Source of the DNA: JBEBSD01 sp040394475
Lineage (GTDB): Bacteria; Bacteroidota; Bacteroidia; Cytophagales; Spirosomataceae
DNA: 64,000 nucleotides
Direction: 5' to 3'
Assembly (NCBI GenBank): GCA_040394475.1
Contig: JBEBSD010000020.1
Coordinates: forward strand, 21,636-85,635
The notes beneath the pieces are model-generated. The model saw only the letters and a program-made list of their open reading frames with translations. It ran no database searches and had not been told where the DNA came from. The stretch's first letter is position 1; each line of letters starts with the position of its first letter. Both the position numbers and the translations under genes were made by a program. Below, in pieces: positions 8,487 to 16,831 of the stretch.

Positions 8487-11400
8487 TTAAAATCCTGCGT
8501 TCAGCCCGATGGTAACCGTGCGGGGCTGCGGGTAAATGGAATGATCGATCCCTGCCAGCAATGCGCTGAGATTGGAAGTAAATTCGGGGTCGGTGCCCAG
8601 ATACTTCGTAAAGGTGATCAGGTTCTGGCCGGTCACGTACAGTCGCAAATTCTTTACTGCCCGGCTTTTGGGCACGGGTACATTGTACGACAACGAGACG
8701 GTTTTAAGGCGCATGTACGATCCATCTTCGACCCACCTGCTGGAATTGGGGCGGGTATTGCCCATGGCGTCGCCGCGTACGGCTTTCGGCATGGTCGTGA
8801 TATCGCCCTGCTTCCGCCACCGGTTGAGGGTGGACCGGAAGTAGTTGCCGACCCCGCTCATGCTTTCACCGATCCGCCGTGTCTCATTGATCACGTCATT
8901 GCCATACTGGTACTGGAAGAACACACTCAGTTGCAGGCCTTTGTACGAAACGGTATTGTTGAAACCCCCGTAAAATTTCGGCTGAGCCCTTCCCAATACC
9001 TGAAGGTCGGCATCGTTGATGACCCCATCCTTGTTCAGGTCTTCCCAGATCACATCCCCGCCGGTGAAAACCAGCCCGGTCGGACTGTCACGTCTCAACA
9101 CGCCTCCGTCACCGCTGAGAGGCCCGCCGGGGTTAAGATACGCCACCTCGCCGGTGCTGGTCAGAAAGGCATCCGCATCTGTCGGGAAAACCCCTAATGC
9201 CCGCCAGCCGTAAAAAGTGCCGATTTCCTCTCCTTTTCTTCCGACACCGGTAAACCCGCGCTGGGCCACGAAAATATCGTTCCCTTCCGGCAGCCTGAGG
9301 ATCTTGTTTTTGTTCCTGGCAATGTTGAAGTCGGCAGTCCAGGTAACCTGGCGGTTTTGGATCACCTTACCTGACAAAGCGAGCTCTACACCCCGGTTTT
9401 CGGTATCACCGATGTTCTGCAGCGTACCGGGGAATCCGGAGATGGAAGGAAGATTCCGCTGCAGCAGCAGCCCTTTGGTCTTTTTGACATAATATTCAGG
9501 GATTATGGTAAGCCTTCCGTTTAAAACCGTCATGTCAAACGCCAGGTTGACCTGGTCAGTGACCTCCCATGACAGGTCGGGGACCCCTATATTCGACGGC
9601 ATATAGCCCGGCTGGCCCAGATAATTGGCCCCCGGCACGTACAATGCCCTTGAGGCATAGTTGCCGATGTTCTGGTTCCCTGTTTTCCCGTAGCTTGCCC
9701 GCAGCTTAAGATCTTCGATCCAGTTGCTGTTTTTCATAAACGGTTCCGAAGAGATTCTCCAGAACATGGAGACGGCAGGAAAGACGGCGTATTTGTTGTT
9801 TTCCCCGAACCTTGAAGAGCCGTCCCTCCGGACGTTGGCTGAAAGGGAATATTTGTCATCGTAAATATAGGAAACCCTGCCAAACAAGGAATTAATGCCC
9901 CACTCGTTCACACTTGACGTGGCACTGACAAGCGTAGGGCCCGCATTGAGCGTAGGGATCGTATTGGAAGGGTGTCCGTGCGTTTCGCCGAATAACCGTT
10001 CCACAGAGGATTCCTGCTGGCTGTACCCGGCCACGGCCGACAGCCGATGCTGGCCCTCCCAGTCATACTGGTAGGTCAGCAGGTTCTCATTGACCCAGGA
10101 CAGCTCTTGTATGCGCTGTTCCGAAGCCCTTACAATGCCGTTTGCTTCAAATTTGGGAATGAAGCGGCTTTCACCCTGTCCGGTATAATCGATGCCTATA
10201 CTGGTCCGGAAGGTAAGATTTTTGAGGATGTCATATTCGAGAAAGACATTTCCCAGAACTCTGTTGCTCACCTGGTTGTTGCGTACCTGCTCGGCAATCA
10301 CCAGGGGATGTTGGGTATACCCCCATATAAACCCGCCATAATAGCCCAGGTCGTTCCCATCGGCATCCCTTGCATTAACCGGATGGTAGGAATTTTTTTC
10401 ATACGCCGCCCTTAAGATGTTGAATTGCCCGGCGCCTTCATCCATCCGGTTACTGTTGGACCGGCTTACCGTAATGGTGTTTCCGATCCGTGCCCGGGGT
10501 GAAAGCTCATAATCGACGTTCACCTGGGCATTCAGCCTGTTGAAGTCTGTTGATAATACGGTCCCTTTCTGCCCGAAATACCCGATGCTCAGAAAATACC
10601 TTGTCCGTTGTTCTCCTCCGCTCAGGGAAACGTTGTAGTTCTGTATCGCGCCGGTCCTGAGCACGAGGTCCTGCCAGTCGGTATCGTTGTCGAACGAATA
10701 ATAATACGGTGTTCCGGGAGCGTCGAGGAGGCCGCCGTGAAAGCCGAAATTACCGTTCAGGTTGCTTTCGACGAGCAGTGTTTTATTCTCCGGGCCACTG
10801 AGCAATGGGATTTTCCCGGGTGCTCTCTGAAATCCCAAATAAGAAGTAAACGACAGCTTCGATTGGCCTTTCGTGCCTCTTTTTGTCGTAATCAGCACCA
10901 CCCCGTTAGCGGCCCTGGCGCCGTAAATAGCCGCTGCTGCGGCATCCTTCATAATTTCAATAGCGGCGATATTATCTGGATTGATATCGGCCAGTACATT
11001 ACTGCCCACATTGGTTTGGACCAGCGGATCGGAAAAGCTCTCAGACCGCATGGGGATTCCGTCTACCACGTACAGAGGTTCATTTCCGGCTGTAATGGAA
11101 GTGTTCCCCCGCACACTCACCTGGAATCCCGCGCCGGGCGCTCCGGACTGCGACGTAACCCTGACCCCCGCGGCCCTGCCTTGTATCAGGGCGTCCGGAG
11201 ACGGAAGCGGCACATCTTCCACGTCTTTCATCCGTACCGACACAATGGATGACGTGAGGTCCCGCCGCCTTTGTGCGCCGTAGCCTATCACCACCACCTC
11301 GTCCAGGTTCCCGAAATCCGAAACAAGCCGCACATCAATGAGGGATTGCTTGTTCACGTTGATTTCCTGTCCCTTGTAGCCGATATACGTAAAAACCAGT

Positions 11401-11627
11401 ATATCTTCCGGCGCCGCCTCCACGGTATACCGGCCTGTGTGGTCGGTAATCGTTCCGGTATTGCTGTTTTTGAGGATCACGCTTACACCGACCAGGATCC
11501 CGCTGCTATCGGCAACCGTACCGGTTATGGTCTTCTTTTCACCCTGGGCTCCTGCATGGGATGCGATCAGCCACAACAGACCAAACAGAAGGAAAAATTT
11601 GCTTTGGTTTTGAAATTTTGTAGTCAT
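8487..11627 (-). CDS. susC: SusC/RagA-family TonB-linked outer-membrane transporter
   Basis: A 1046-residue protein counted from the methionine at 11627, chosen because it directly precedes a good signal peptide ending SHAGAQ; an upstream in-frame ATG at 11681 would put 18 non-signal residues first. After the signal come a carboxypeptidase-regulatory-like domain (TGTVADSSG...), the characteristic LDEVVVIGYGAQRRRDLTSSI region (quoted here in part), a plug domain, and a long beta-barrel ending in Phe. It imports ligands across the outer membrane with TonB energy and pairs with the SusD that follows. No STN domain is visible, so sigma/anti-sigma signalling is not expected. Confidence 0.96.
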   Translation of the reverse strand: MTTKFQNQSKFFLLFGLLWLIASHAGAQGEKKTITGTVADSSGILVGVSVILKNSNTGTITDHTGRYTVEAAPEDILVFTYIGYKGQEINVNKQSLIDVRLVSDFGNLDEVVVIGYGAQRRRDLTSSIVSVRMKDVEDVPLPSPDALIQGRAAGVRVTSQSGAPGAGFQVSVRGNTSITAGNEPLYVVDGIPMRSESFSDPLVQTNVGSNVLADINPDNIAAIEIMKDAAAAAIYGARAANGVVLITTKRGTKGQSKLSFTSYLGFQRAPGKIPLLSGPENKTLLVESNLNGNFGFHGGLLDAPGTPYYYSFDNDTDWQDLVLRTGAIQNYNVSLSGGEQRTRYFLSIGYFGQKGTVLSTDFNRLNAQVNVDYELSPRARIGNTITVSRSNSNRMDEGAGQFNILRAAYEKNSYHPVNARDADGNDLGYYGGFIWGYTQHPLVIAEQVRNNQVSNRVLGNVFLEYDILKNLTFRTSIGIDYTGQGESRFIPKFEANGIVRASEQRIQELSWVNENLLTYQYDWEGQHRLSAVAGYSQQESSVERLFGETHGHPSNTIPTLNAGPTLVSATSSVNEWGINSLFGRVSYIYDDKYSLSANVRRDGSSRFGENNKYAVFPAVSMFWRISSEPFMKNSNWIEDLKLRASYGKTGNQNIGNYASRALYVPGANYLGQPGYMPSNIGVPDLSWEVTDQVNLAFDMTVLNGRLTIIPEYYVKKTKGLLLQRNLPSISGFPGTLQNIGDTENRGVELALSGKVIQNRQVTWTADFNIARNKNKILRLPEGNDIFVAQRGFTGVGRKGEEIGTFYGWRALGVFPTDADAFLTSTGEVAYLNPGGPLSGDGGVLRRDSPTGLVFTGGDVIWEDLNKDGVINDADLQVLGRAQPKFYGGFNNTVSYKGLQLSVFFQYQYGNDVINETRRIGESMSGVGNYFRSTLNRWRKQGDITTMPKAVRGDAMGNTRPNSSRWVEDGSYMRLKTVSLSYNVPVPKSRAVKNLRLYVTGQNLITFTKYLGTDPEFTSNLSALLAGIDHSIYPQPRTVTIGLNAGF

Positions 11628-11652
11628 GGTAACACCATTTAGAAACTGTTTA

Positions 11653-13515
11653 TCAATAGGCCTTAGGTAGCAATACCCCATTTATTCTGTGCACGACCCC
11701 ATTTGTTCCCTGGCGGTCGGGCCTGGTGATACGGGCATCGGCAGACCCTGTATTTCCATCCGTAAGGAACAGATTCCCCGAAACGACTTTCGACGTCAGG
11801 CGCTGTCCGTTCAGCCTCGTCACGATTTCGGCCTGCGGAGAAAGTTCAGAAGAAAACATCCGGTTGGGGACCAGGTGGTATTTAAGGATGGAGTCCAGGC
11901 GCGGGATACTGATATCGGTCAATCCGCCTGGTGCATTTAAATCGCCGTACAGCTTAAAAAATGCTTCATTGTCCGGTGCAAACACCGATATATTCCCCTG
12001 TTCCAGCTCAGAAAGCAACCCAGCCCGCGTCAGGGCGGCCCTGAACTGACTGTATTCAGAACCTTCCGTAAGCAGCTGGGCAACCGTTTGGACAGGCGGC
12101 ATCAGTACTTTGTCAATTTTATGCACGATGCCGTTACCCGCTTCCTGGTTGGCGGAAACAAGGGCTCCGATACCGCCCTGATCGTCCGATACACCCGAAT
12201 TTTCATATTTCATAAAAGTTCCATGACTGGTCGGCAGAAATCCGGTTGTCCCGGCGATTTCTTCTGAAGGCACCTTCCTGCCTGTCACGAGATGATAGCG
12301 CAGGATCGGCGACAGGAATAAGGGGGTAACCGATGATTGCCCGGGATCAATCCCCGCCCGCACGAAGGCATCGTTAGTAGGAACAAACGCGGTGAATATT
12401 CCTCCGGAAGGAAGATAAGCGCTGACCAGCGAGCTTTTCAATAACGCCGCTGCAAATTTAGACAAGTCCTTATCCATCAATATCCGGCCCGGCACTGTTT
12501 TCAGGCTCGGCGGATAAGTCACCTTGTTCAGCACATGAATCGCCCCGTTGCTCTGGGCTATGTCGGCGGTCTGTACATCGGCCGGTGCTATGGTTATGGT
12601 CTCCTGACCACTCGTAGGGATTGTGCCGCTTGCCGGCTGACTGCCGGCTGCCAGGTGCACGTTGAGCAGGGTAGTCAGTATATGGTTGTCTACCGGGTCC
12701 GACATGTCGAAATCATCCATACTGTCGTAAGGCACCTCCGGATCGTTGAAAAAGGCCTGAAAGGCGGCATTCGTCGGCGCATAGACCGTTTTGATCGCCG
12801 ATTCGTTTGCAAGATCCACCACCTGTGTGTAGGACTTGACAAAGACCGTATCGTCGATAATCCCGTCTCCGTCCCGGTCCACAGAGTTCTCTCCGTCTAC
12901 CTGGTACCTGGCATAATGCTGCAGCGCCTGGAAGAAGATACTGACGTCCTCCCGTTCCCCGAGGTAATTGTCGATACTGGGATCGGGAAACATTACCTGG
13001 GCGATACCATGGATGACCCCGTTCCGGGCTGCTATGTTTTTCTTTGTCTCAATGAACGGGATACCATTGACCGCGTTGCCATCTGTTGCCACCGTAACAA
13101 ATTTCTTACTCCGGGAAGCATACCGCCATTGCACGTTGCTGCTGAATTTGCTTTGGGCAAAATCAAATGTAAACATCATCCGTTCCAGTACATGGAAGCC
13201 GATCAGCGCGGTCAGCTCTTGTCGGGACATGCTGCTGAAATCGATACCGGCTGCATGAAATGCCTCGTCGGTAGGTGCAATCACGGTCCACAATCCCGAA
13301 CGGTTGAGGAAGGCATCCATTTCCGTCAGCTCCAGCGCTTCAACAAAGAGGCTGAACTCGGGATCTGCCCGCAGCTGGTCCATAATTCTGCCCTCAATTC
13401 CGGGCGCCGGTTCGAAATGACTGTAGTCCGGCTGGCACCCGAAGATCAGGAACAGTAAACAAAAGACAAGTCTTTCAAAAAACTTATCCCGAAGTAAATT
13501 AGCATTCATATGCAT
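11653..13515 (-). CDS. Lipoprotein with four fasciclin (FAS1) domains
   Basis: A 620-residue lipoprotein (lipobox LIFGC). Four FAS1 repeats are visible at roughly 45-175, 190-335, 350-470 and 475-620. Each has the typical pattern: a helix start (FSLFVEALELT, FQALQHYARY, FAAALLKSSL, FRAALTRAGL), then TVFAPTNxAF (four variants seen), a YHL..R/GR stretch and a closing NG.VH.I/DKVL. FAS1 domains mediate adhesion and protein-protein or glycan contacts at cell surfaces. It lies 25 bp before susC and 13 bp after the leading lipoprotein gene, so it belongs to the same transcript. Methionine 3 is an alternative start. Confidence 0.92.
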   Translation of the reverse strand: MHMNANLLRDKFFERLVFCLLFLIFGCQPDYSHFEPAPGIEGRIMDQLRADPEFSLFVEALELTEMDAFLNRSGLWTVIAPTDEAFHAAGIDFSSMSRQELTALIGFHVLERMMFTFDFAQSKFSSNVQWRYASRSKKFVTVATDGNAVNGIPFIETKKNIAARNGVIHGIAQVMFPDPSIDNYLGEREDVSIFFQALQHYARYQVDGENSVDRDGDGIIDDTVFVKSYTQVVDLANESAIKTVYAPTNAAFQAFFNDPEVPYDSMDDFDMSDPVDNHILTTLLNVHLAAGSQPASGTIPTSGQETITIAPADVQTADIAQSNGAIHVLNKVTYPPSLKTVPGRILMDKDLSKFAAALLKSSLVSAYLPSGGIFTAFVPTNDAFVRAGIDPGQSSVTPLFLSPILRYHLVTGRKVPSEEIAGTTGFLPTSHGTFMKYENSGVSDDQGGIGALVSANQEAGNGIVHKIDKVLMPPVQTVAQLLTEGSEYSQFRAALTRAGLLSELEQGNISVFAPDNEAFFKLYGDLNAPGGLTDISIPRLDSILKYHLVPNRMFSSELSPQAEIVTRLNGQRLTSKVVSGNLFLTDGNTGSADARITRPDRQGTNGVVHRINGVLLPKAY

Positions 13516-13528
13516 TTCAGGTTAATTG

Positions 13529-14389
13529 TTATGGGGTGTTCTTACTTTCGATTTCTTGCTTTATCCATTCATGGTCATCGGGAGAAACGATCTTGCGGTC
13601 TATAAAACCGATTCTGAACACCACTCCCGTCGCTTTCATCAGCGGTACGGCTCCTTTGCCCCGCCCGAAACCAAAGACGACCATCCCGTCTGCAGCCTCT
13701 TTTCCGGCCGCTGTGCTGCCCATGTACGCAAACAGATCGTTCCATTCATCAGGCTGCTCCTGTGCAATGAAAAGAACCCGCTCTGTTTCCTGATCTCCGA
13801 AATACGCCCATTGCCAATTTCCCTCAATACTCTCTCCATGGTTCAATGAAGGCGTTTCCCCCCTCGGTCCTCCAAGGTCCGTTCCCCAGTATTTGCGGCG
13901 GGGATTGAAACTTCCCGCCACAGGACCTTCGTATAAAAACCAGTATGCATGAGCAGGATCTGCTTTTTCCATCGTAAGACGGACATGATCGTCATAAAAC
14001 TTCCACGACCATGCCCATTTCCCGCTTTTACTTCTTGTCCGGATCGTACGGGCGTCCACCTTTTCGCTGATACACTGGTCAAAACCAGGATGCCCGGCTC
14101 CTCCATCGTCCGATCGGAAGACGAAATTGGGAAGTCCCCGGAACCCTCCGGCAGCTCCCTCCGGTACCGAAGCATCGGCCCTGCCGCGATAAGCCACCCA
14201 ATCGGTGCCGTCGGCATCGATTATCCGCGACATTCCTCCTCCCGCTTTATCCAGACAGTAGGTAGCCGTTGCGGTCACGATTTTGAAATGCGGCCTGTCT
14301 TCATAGACCGTCTCCTCAATAATGAGGCTGCTGCAGGAAAACAAGCCTGCAAGCGGAAAAATAACTAATACTCCTAACCGCGTTTTCAT
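13529..14389 (-). CDS. Lipoprotein of unknown function, first gene of the SusCD operon
   Basis: A 286-residue lipoprotein counted from the methionine at 14389, which is followed at once by a signal with lipobox LFSC. The frame stays open to 14527, but that extension is basic, lacks signal character and probably is untranslated leader. The mature part is rich in Trp and Tyr and looks like a mostly beta protein (motifs DGTDWVAYRG, KWAWSWKFYDDHVRLTMEKA, YWFLYEGP). No family was recognised with confidence; sugar-active or sugar-binding beta-sandwich proteins in such operons often look like this. Transcription likely starts near 14611. Confidence 0.75.
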   Translation of the reverse strand: MKTRLGVLVIFPLAGLFSCSSLIIEETVYEDRPHFKIVTATATYCLDKAGGGMSRIIDADGTDWVAYRGRADASVPEGAAGGFRGLPNFVFRSDDGGAGHPGFDQCISEKVDARTIRTRSKSGKWAWSWKFYDDHVRLTMEKADPAHAYWFLYEGPVAGSFNPRRKYWGTDLGGPRGETPSLNHGESIEGNWQWAYFGDQETERVLFIAQEQPDEWNDLFAYMGSTAAGKEAADGMVVFGFGRGKGAVPLMKATGVVFRIGFIDRKIVSPDDHEWIKQEIESKNTP

Positions 14390-14616
14390 AAATTGAACTC
14401 TATTACCCTCTATTTTTGAACGTTCCTTCCTCCTGATTTTTGCGCAGCGCTTCTTACCGTCTTTTTTCAAATGATTTCCCGCCGCCTCCCGGTCCGGCGC
14501 CCGCCTGACCACTCCCTGTGGCGTCATTTTTTTCTAAATCCCTGACCATCGCATCCGTAACACCGGGAAATTACAGCTACGCTTCTACAGGGTTTATTTT
14601 TCGGTTTATCACTTTG

Positions 14617-14624
14617 CAAAGATA
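14617..14624 (-). promoter_or_regulatory. -7 promoter element of the SusCD operon
   Basis: On the minus strand the sequence reads TATCTTTG, an exact match to the Bacteroidota -7 consensus TAnnTTTG. It lies about 225 bp before the first gene (start 14389) and 30 bp downstream, in the transcription direction, of the 27-bp element at 14654-14680. The implied leader is about 220 nt, much longer than others in this window. Confidence 0.65.
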
Positions 14625-14653
14625 AAATGACACATAAGCTACGGCTTCCTTTA

Positions 14654-14680
14654 TTTTGGCCTCCTTTTGAACTATATTGA
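14654..14680 (-). promoter_or_regulatory. Putative AraC-type operator, SusCD operon copy
   Basis: The plus strand reads TTTTGGCCT, eight variable bases, then ACTATATTGA. The same two blocks with the same 8-bp spacing recur at 19879-19905 before the transketolase operon. Distance from the element to the -7 box is identical in both places (edge-to-edge 29 bp between), and CTTCC is shared at the same position in between (14645-14649 and 19870-19874). The location directly upstream of the -33 region fits an activator. That the AraC protein at 15134 binds it is inference. Confidence 0.6.
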
Positions 14681-14703
14681 ATTATTTTGGTAACTTGATC
14701 CGT

Positions 14704-14729
14704 TTTTAGGCCATTATTGTTCTAATTTG
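14704..14729 (-). promoter_or_regulatory. Second, weaker copy of the operator motif
   Basis: The sequence follows the same skeleton as the two strong copies, GGCC, a short spacer, TTG, two bases, CTA, two bases, TTG, but with a 4-bp instead of a 5-bp spacer after GGCC. It lies 24 bp beyond the strong copy, as expected for a tandem pair bound by a dimeric regulator. Confidence 0.4.
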
Positions 14730-14754
14730 TTTTTGTGTAAAAGCTCCGGGAGTT

Positions 14755-14964
14755 GTCGGAAATCGGCTTTCAGCGGTCAGCTATCGGAAATCGGCTTTCA
14801 GCTTTCGGAAATCAGCTATCGGAAATCAGCGGTCAGCTTTCGGAAATCGGATGTCGGAAATCAGCGGTCAGCTTTCGGAAATCAGATGTCGGAAATCAGC
14901 GGTCAGCTTTCGGAAATCGGACGTCGGAAATCAGTGATCGGAAAACAGCTGTCAGAAATCGGAA
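14755..14964 (+). repeat. Heptanucleotide array, 30 uninterrupted units (sense arm)
   Basis: Thirty consecutive 7-bp units of the form (A/G/T)TC(G/A)GNN, with one AACAGCT exception and no insertion or deletion. Inside it a 35-bp higher-order unit of five heptamers (ATCAGCG, GTCAGCT, TTCGGAA, ATCRGAY or GAT, GTCGGAA) is repeated three times from the eleventh unit on. The array separates the operator region from the araC gene. Several reading frames stay open through it, but these are an effect of the repeat. Confidence 0.95.
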
Positions 14965-15033
14965 GATGGATGTCTTGGATTTTGCACATTAGCCAACGTG
15001 GCCCGGCGATACGCCGCCAGCCGACGAATAAAA

Positions 15034-15117
15034 AGCTGATAGCCGATAGCCGACGGCCGATAGCTGACGACCGATAGCTGACGACCGATAGCTGACGGCC
15101 GATAGCTGATAGCCAAT
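15034..15117 (-). repeat. Heptanucleotide array, 12 units (inverted arm)
   Basis: Twelve uninterrupted units in the opposite orientation to the preceding array (AGCTGAT, AGCCGAT, GGCCGAT, GACCGAT). The two arms flank a 69-bp core that contains GCCAACGTGGCCCGGC (14992-15007), which matches the reverse complement of the core at 4170-4185 at 13 of 16 positions. The arm ends 16 bp before the araC start codon. Confidence 0.93.
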
Positions 15118-15133
15118 AAACTAACTAACACAG

Positions 15134-16048
15134 ATGAACCCTATTTTAGAGAAAATCACCCCGAACCCCGACTCTTCATTTGCACTGAAGGAAGAGATTC
15201 TTCCCCATATTAAAATCGGATGGCATTTTCATCCGGAATACGAGCTGACACTCTTTACAGAAAGCACCGGAAAACGGTTTATAGGCGATCATACCGATAA
15301 TTTCGGACCTGGCGACCTGTTGCTCATCGGCCCCCATCTGCCTCATTACATGCGCAATGACGAAATCTATTATGAGGGGCGGCCTGAACTGCGGATAAGG
15401 GCTGTTGTGGTTCATTTTTCCGGGGATTTCATCGGTGAACGCTTTCTGGATATCCCTGAAATGGCTACCATCAAAAAGCTGCTGCAAACCTCCCTCCGGG
15501 GCATTCACATTTACGGGGATACCCGGCAGCAGGTAGCCTTACAGATGGAACGCCTGTTTCATCTCGAGGGGTACGAGCGTCTGAAGTGTCTCCTGGATAT
15601 GCTTCAGCTGATCGCCAATTCCGGTGAGCAGCGTTTATTGTCTTCCCTGGGATACGAGAACACTTTCTCCCCGAATGACGCCGAACGGATCAACAAGGTT
15701 TTTGAATACGTACTCCGTCGTTTTACGGAAGAAATCAGCCTCACAGAAGTGGCTTCGCATATTCACATGACCACCTCCGCTTTCTGCAAGTTCTTCAAAA
15801 GCCGGACAGGGAAGACGTTCACCCATATCCTCAACGAGATCAGGATCGGCCATGCCTGCAAACTGTTCATAGAACAAGACCTTTCAGTCTCACAGGTCTG
15901 CTATTCATGCGGCTACAACAGCCTGTCTTACTTTAACCGGAAATTCAAGCTTATCACAAAATATTCGCCGCTTGACTACCGCAAACGGTTTTACCTGGAC
16001 CCGAAAACTTCCCAGCCATTGTCGCGCAAATTGGCCGCATCGGGGTAA
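15134..16048 (+). CDS. AraC-family transcriptional regulator
   Basis: A 304-residue regulator. The N-terminal part is a cupin-like sensor (IGWHFHPEYELTLF, then GDHTDNFGPGDLLLIGPHLPHYM), and the C-terminal 95 residues carry two helix-turn-helix motifs (LTEVASHIHMTTSAFCKFFK and VCYSCGYNSLSYFNRKFK). It sits between two oppositely described minus-strand operons for uptake and catabolism and is the obvious candidate to control both through the shared 27-bp element. Its last 58 bp overlap the 3' end of the convergent SDR gene. The ligand is probably a sugar; its identity is not visible. Confidence 0.93.
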   Translation: MNPILEKITPNPDSSFALKEEILPHIKIGWHFHPEYELTLFTESTGKRFIGDHTDNFGPGDLLLIGPHLPHYMRNDEIYYEGRPELRIRAVVVHFSGDFIGERFLDIPEMATIKKLLQTSLRGIHIYGDTRQQVALQMERLFHLEGYERLKCLLDMLQLIANSGEQRLLSSLGYENTFSPNDAERINKVFEYVLRRFTEEISLTEVASHIHMTTSAFCKFFKSRTGKTFTHILNEIRIGHACKLFIEQDLSVSQVCYSCGYNSLSYFNRKFKLITKYSPLDYRKRFYLDPKTSQPLSRKLAASG

Positions 16049-16806
16049 GGCCCTATGGCCGTCCATCCGCCGTCTATCACGAGCGTCTGACCCGTAATGT
16101 GCTCTGCATCGTCTGAAAGCAGAAAAAGCGTCGCTTTGGCAATAGTGCCCGGCACGGCAATCCGGCTATTGGGGATCAGCTCTTTCCATTTGCTTTCATA
16201 GTCAGGATCTTCCAGCAAGGTCCGTTCGGTGACGGTGGCGCCCGGCGCGACGGCGTTGATCGTGATGCCGTAGCGGGATAGATCCAGCACCAGGCTCTTG
16301 GCCATCATGTTCAAAGCGGCCTTTGTCATCGAATAGAGGGCAAGCTGCGGATAAGCCCTCAGCCCGATCGTCGAAGACATCAGTAAGATCCTGCCACCGC
16401 TCCCCTGTATACGCATCTGCCTGGCAGCCTGCTGCGCCAGGAAAAACGGCCCCTGCAAATTAAGGTGGATCACTTTTTGAAAATCCTCGGCCTTCACCTC
16501 GAAAAAATCGCCGAACATCGTCGTCCCTGCGTTGGCCACCACCAGATCTATGCGCCCGAACCGGTTGACCGTCTCGGACGCAAGCCGGTGGATAAAAGCA
16601 GTATCTCCCGCGTCCCCCGCCAGTGCCGCGCATTTTCCCGGCCCTTCTAGCAGCAGCCTTCCCGCCGCCGCCGCCGCCAGCTCGTGGTCGATATCATTCA
16701 GGATCACCGAAGCCCCCTCCTGTACCAGCTGGCGTGCGATTTCAAAGCCGATTCCTTTTCCTGCTCCTGTTACAATCGCTACCTTTCTTGAAAATTTCAG
16801 TGACAT
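15991..16806 (-). CDS. Short-chain dehydrogenase/reductase (SDR)
   Basis: A 271-residue classical SDR. The cofactor motif TGAGKGIG is at the N-terminus, NAGT follows at about residue 92, the catalytic Ser lies in LMSSTIGL and the YxxxK pair in YSMTK. It is the last gene of the operon with split transketolase and zinc dehydrogenase, 25 bp after the latter, so it probably oxidises or reduces a sugar, sugar alcohol or keto-sugar in the same pathway. Its C-terminal 58 bp overlap the araC gene tail to tail. Confidence 0.92.
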   Translation of the reverse strand: MSLKFSRKVAIVTGAGKGIGFEIARQLVQEGASVILNDIDHELAAAAAGRLLLEGPGKCAALAGDAGDTAFIHRLASETVNRFGRIDLVVANAGTTMFGDFFEVKAEDFQKVIHLNLQGPFFLAQQAARQMRIQGSGGRILLMSSTIGLRAYPQLALYSMTKAALNMMAKSLVLDLSRYGITINAVAPGATVTERTLLEDPDYESKWKELIPNSRIAVPGTIAKATLFLLSDDAEHITGQTLVIDGGWTAIGPYPDAANLRDNGWEVFGSR

Positions 16807-16831
16807 AAAGCATTAATCTTTTTAGAATTCA

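Noticed and set aside
14390..14527. 46-codon N-terminal extension of the first SusCD-operon gene.
   Set aside because: It is strongly basic, comes before a perfect lipoprotein signal, and would destroy export; treated as leader.
14727..15077. Open frames of about 80-116 codons running through the heptamer array.
   Set aside because: Three heptamers equal seven codons, so the array stays open in several frames by construction; residues merely repeat (SEIG, SFRKS and the like).
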